From Bacteroidota bacterium (GTDB lineage: Bacteria > Bacteroidota > Bacteroidia > NS11-12g > UBA9320): a stretch of DNA of 64,000 nt. Positions 61,603 to 64,000 of this stretch are shown in pieces. Each line of letters opens with the position of its first letter. Position 1 is the first letter of the stretch. The DNA lies in contig CANIKO010000010.1 of assembly GCA_947468275.1 (NCBI GenBank), positions 77,114 to 141,113 on the forward strand. The letters are read 5' to 3'. The position numbers were made by a program, and so were the translations under genes. Below the pieces are notes generated by a model that was not told where the DNA came from, searched no databases, and was given only the letters and a program-made list of their open reading frames with translations.

Positions 61603-62319
61603 TCATAAATGTTTTTCTATCGATTGCTTAATTATTTCCTCTGGGTTAAAACCAATCATCTGCTCTACCTGTTTGCCATCTTTATAAAAAAGCAATAATG
61701 GAATTTCATTCACTCTTAATTCATTAGATAAAGCCTTGCTGCCATCCACATCTATAGTAATTATTTTTACTCCCTTAGCTGCATAATCCGTGCTTATTTT
61801 ATCAAGAACCGGTTTTAGCATTTTGCAGGGGCCACACCATACTGCACTAAAATCAATGATTACCATTTTTTCAGAAGTGATCAGTTTGTCGAATTCTGTT
61901 TTGGTAATTGTGGTGATTACTTGTTCAACAGGTTTTGGAATTACCAAAGTATAACCTGTCTTTTCCCAAGCCAATAAACCTCCTGCTAAAGCATAAATAG
62001 TCTTAAAGCCTTCTTTAGCCAATTGCTTCATGGCCTCTTTGGTGCGGCCACCCGATTTGCAATAGATGGCTAATGGTTTTTCTTTATCTAGTTTTGAAAT
62101 ATTGGCTATAAATGCTATATTGTAAAAATCAATATTGTCCGCCCCTTCAATATAGCCTAAATCATATTCGACTGGAGTTCTTATGTCGACTAATTGCACT
62201 TCAGGAAGTGCCAATTTTGCCTTAAAGTCTTTAGGGCTTAAAGTTTCCTGTCCATCAGCCATACAGCCAGTAATGCCTATTAAAACAGTTATAAATAGAT
62301 AAGCTAAAACGGATTTCAT
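61603..62319 (-). CDS. Lipoprotein with rhodanese and thioredoxin domains
   Basis: The ATG at 62319 gives MKSVLAYLFITVLIGITGC, a lipobox with lipidated C19; the longer track start is rejected because it overlaps the GH3 gene. Of 238 residues, about 25-120 form a rhodanese domain with catalytic C87 in IYCKSGGRTKEA, and about 135-238 form a thioredoxin with WCGPC (C162, C165). Such a fusion would catalyse sulfur transfer or thiol-disulfide exchange in the periplasm, tethered to a membrane. It starts 19 bases after the GH3 stop and may be cotranscribed. Confidence 0.9.
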   Translation of the reverse strand: MKSVLAYLFITVLIGITGCMADGQETLSPKDFKAKLALPEVQLVDIRTPVEYDLGYIEGADNIDFYNIAFIANISKLDKEKPLAIYCKSGGRTKEAMKQLAKEGFKTIYALAGGLLAWEKTGYTLVIPKPVEQVITTITKTEFDKLITSEKMVIIDFSAVWCGPCKMLKPVLDKISTDYAAKGVKIITIDVDGSKALSNELRVNEIPLLLFYKDGKQVEQMIGFNPEEIIKQSIEKHL

Positions 62320-62338
62320 TTTTGTTTTTTGAAAATAT

Positions 62339-63853
62339 TTAAAAATAGTGATATAATTCTTCAATGATTTTACGATCATTGCTTAATCTTGGTACTTTGT
62401 TCTGACCTCCTAATTTCCCTTTTTCCTTAAGCCAATTATAAAATACACCTTCCTTGCAGGTTAGAACCGTTGGTAATGCAATAGCCATATTTCCGGTTCG
62501 TTTTGCTTCATAATCCGAGTTGAGATTTTTTAAATGATTATCTAATTTGTTTGTAAAATTATGAATGCATTCAGGATGTCTGTCAAATTCAATAATCCAT
62601 TCATGACCGCCTGGTTGATCTTCTTTTAAATAAATAGGGGCTGCCGTAAAGTCTCTGACAATTGAATCTGTCTCCGCACAAGCCATAGTAATTGCAGCTT
62701 CGGCATTTTCTATCATCAGTTCTTCGCCAAAAGTATTAATAAATAATTTGGTTCGACCTGTTATATGAAAACGATAAGGTTGAGTGCTTACAAATTTTAT
62801 GGTATCGCCTATCATGTAACGCCACAAGCCGGCATTAGTACTAATTATTAAAGCATAATTTACACCAATTTGAACTTCGTCTAAGATTAAAACTTTGGCA
62901 TTCGTTTTTCCAAACTCACTCATGGGTATAAATTCATAAAATACACCGTAATCCAACATTAGTAACATGCCGTCACTACCAGGTTTTTCTTGTATTCCAA
63001 AAAATCCTTCTGACGCATTATACGTTTCCATATAATGCATATTGCTTGTTGGAATGTAATGATTAAACTGATCGCGGTAGGGTGCAAAATTTACTCCTCC
63101 GTGCATATATAGTTCTAAATTTGGCCAAACATCCAACATAGTATCTTTACCTGTAATTTCTAACAATCGTTTGAAAAGCAGCAGCGTCCATGTGGGTACT
63201 CCCGAAATGCTAGTTACATCTTCATTTGCTGTTTCTTGGGCAATCAGTTCCAACTTTTTTTCCCAATTCGCCATGAGGGCTATTTCTGGTTTGGGGGTGC
63301 TTAATAAATTTACCCAAAACGGCAGGTTGTTCATAATAACAGCACTTAAATCACCACAATATATATTTTCAGCCATCGGATTTACCTCATGACTTCCGCC
63401 TATTAATAATCCTTTGCCTTGGAATATTTTTGCATTGGGTTGGCTTTCACAATACAAGGTAAGTATATCGCGGCCACCCTTAAACTGGCATTCTTCAAGC
63501 GATTCAAAACTCACAGGTATAAATTTGCTTTTATCGGAGGTGGTGCCCGATGATTTAGCAAACCAATGGATGTCACTTGGCCACAAAAGTTTTTGTTCAC
63601 CCTTAAGTATTCGGTTGATGTATGGTTTTAAGGATTCGTAATCCTGAATGGGAACGTTGTTTTGATAATCTTCAACACTTTGAATATTATTAAATCCGTG
63701 AAGAAGCCCAAACTCGGTTTTGGTTCCTTTGGAAATAAGATTGCGAAATATATGAAATTGGGTTTCGCCTGGGTGAAGCAAAGCATATTCAACCTGAGGC
63801 ATTCTTTTTTTAAAATACCAGGACATGAAAGAATTTAATATTCCTGATTTCAT
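62339..63853 (-). CDS. GH3-family acyl-adenylating enzyme
   Basis: This 504-residue protein belongs to the GH3 superfamily, named for plant enzymes that conjugate amino acids to hormone acids. The ATP loop is FAKSSGTTSDKSKFIPV, the acyl-adenylate motif is YNASEGFFG, and the C-terminal lobe has TGRTKLFINTFGEEL. Bacterial members have few tested roles; adenylation of a carboxylate and transfer to an amine is the expected chemistry. It precedes the rhodanese-thioredoxin gene by 19 bases. Confidence 0.9.
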   Translation of the reverse strand: MKSGILNSFMSWYFKKRMPQVEYALLHPGETQFHIFRNLISKGTKTEFGLLHGFNNIQSVEDYQNNVPIQDYESLKPYINRILKGEQKLLWPSDIHWFAKSSGTTSDKSKFIPVSFESLEECQFKGGRDILTLYCESQPNAKIFQGKGLLIGGSHEVNPMAENIYCGDLSAVIMNNLPFWVNLLSTPKPEIALMANWEKKLELIAQETANEDVTSISGVPTWTLLLFKRLLEITGKDTMLDVWPNLELYMHGGVNFAPYRDQFNHYIPTSNMHYMETYNASEGFFGIQEKPGSDGMLLMLDYGVFYEFIPMSEFGKTNAKVLILDEVQIGVNYALIISTNAGLWRYMIGDTIKFVSTQPYRFHITGRTKLFINTFGEELMIENAEAAITMACAETDSIVRDFTAAPIYLKEDQPGGHEWIIEFDRHPECIHNFTNKLDNHLKNLNSDYEAKRTGNMAIALPTVLTCKEGVFYNWLKEKGKLGGQNKVPRLSNDRKIIEELYHYF

Positions 63854-63972
63854 TGCTAGGCAAATATATAAATTTTGGGTAAATGACCAAACCTTTACAT
63901 CATTTTATAGTGATAATTTATTTAGATGATTTAGTTTCAGTTGATATCTGTAATGATAAAATATTTTTAAGA

Positions 63973-64000
63973 ATGAAAATATTAAGAATTCAGGGCATTG
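63973..64000 (+). CDS. Possible start of a gene cut by the window end (SbcC-like N-terminus)
   Basis: The last 28 bases read MKILRIQGI, resembling the first residues of SbcC/RecF-like ATPases (MKILKIRLKN...). Nine codons are too few for a real assignment; noted only as a possible 5' end. Confidence 0.25.

Noticed and set aside
1-64000. tRNA, rRNA, CRISPR arrays, insertion sequences or prophage
   Set aside because: I looked at the intergenic spaces and repeats and saw no cloverleaf-like segments, no regularly spaced repeats and no transposase or phage proteins.

Overview
The window reads as a stretch of chromosome from a low-GC member of the Bacteroidota. Four things support this. Surface proteins carry type IX secretion (T9SS) sorting domains of both type A and CHU_C (type B). 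DUF6089/PorG-like barrels sit next to uppS-bamA. Promoters follow the Bacteroidota TAnnTTTG pattern. Shine-Dalgarno sequences are weak and several starts are TTG or GTG. No rRNA, tRNA, CRISPR array, prophage or insertion sequence was recognised.

Layout. 1-6.7 kb holds outer-membrane biogenesis: a SurA-like isomerase cut by the window edge, two tandem PorG-like barrels, uppS and bamA, closed by a perfect bidirectional terminator. 6.7-15.5 kb has a short-chain acyl-CoA dehydrogenase, a large secreted M4 metallopeptidase, an Fe-S protein, a GT87-like membrane protein and a small conserved protein. 15.5-20.9 kb (minus strand) has purQ, a carboxymuconolactone decarboxylase-like protein and two amidohydrolase genes holding three amidohydrolase domains, of which only one keeps its metal ligands. 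21.0-28.6 kb has yceD-rpmF-plsX and fabH, a normally contiguous lipid-synthesis block split here by two minus-strand T9SS cargo genes; a perfect dyad lies upstream of the yceD promoter. 28.6-39.1 kb has acs with an MHS-type transporter, a barrel protein, a HAD nucleotidase, an SGNH hydrolase paired with a degenerate lytic transglycosylase, gatA and two tandem tatA copies.

39.3-52.9 kb has a DUF347 membrane protein, an RlmI-like methyltransferase, a beta-helix lipoprotein, a YkgJ-type protein, a COG4389 membrane protein, mpl, an orphan histidine kinase, and a lipoprotein translationally coupled to a 1481-residue BNR/VPS10-like T9SS cargo protein. Several of these genes have a TAnnTTTG box only 4-9 bases before the start codon, which suggests leaderless messages.

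53.0-60.2 kb is the most unusual region: a compact co-directional run of GNAT, PqqD-like protein, ATP-grasp ligase, type III PLP decarboxylase, urea-transporter/M23-peptidase fusion, YaiO-like TPR/beta-barrel and a secreted TPR protein. It looks like a pathway that makes an amino-acid or peptide-derived product in the cytoplasm, linked to an envelope-spanning module. I do not know of an experimentally defined function for it. The window ends with a class V aminotransferase-fold protein, a lipoprotein rhodanese-thioredoxin fusion and a GH3-family adenylating enzyme.

All identifications come from reading the translated sequence; no database search was run.
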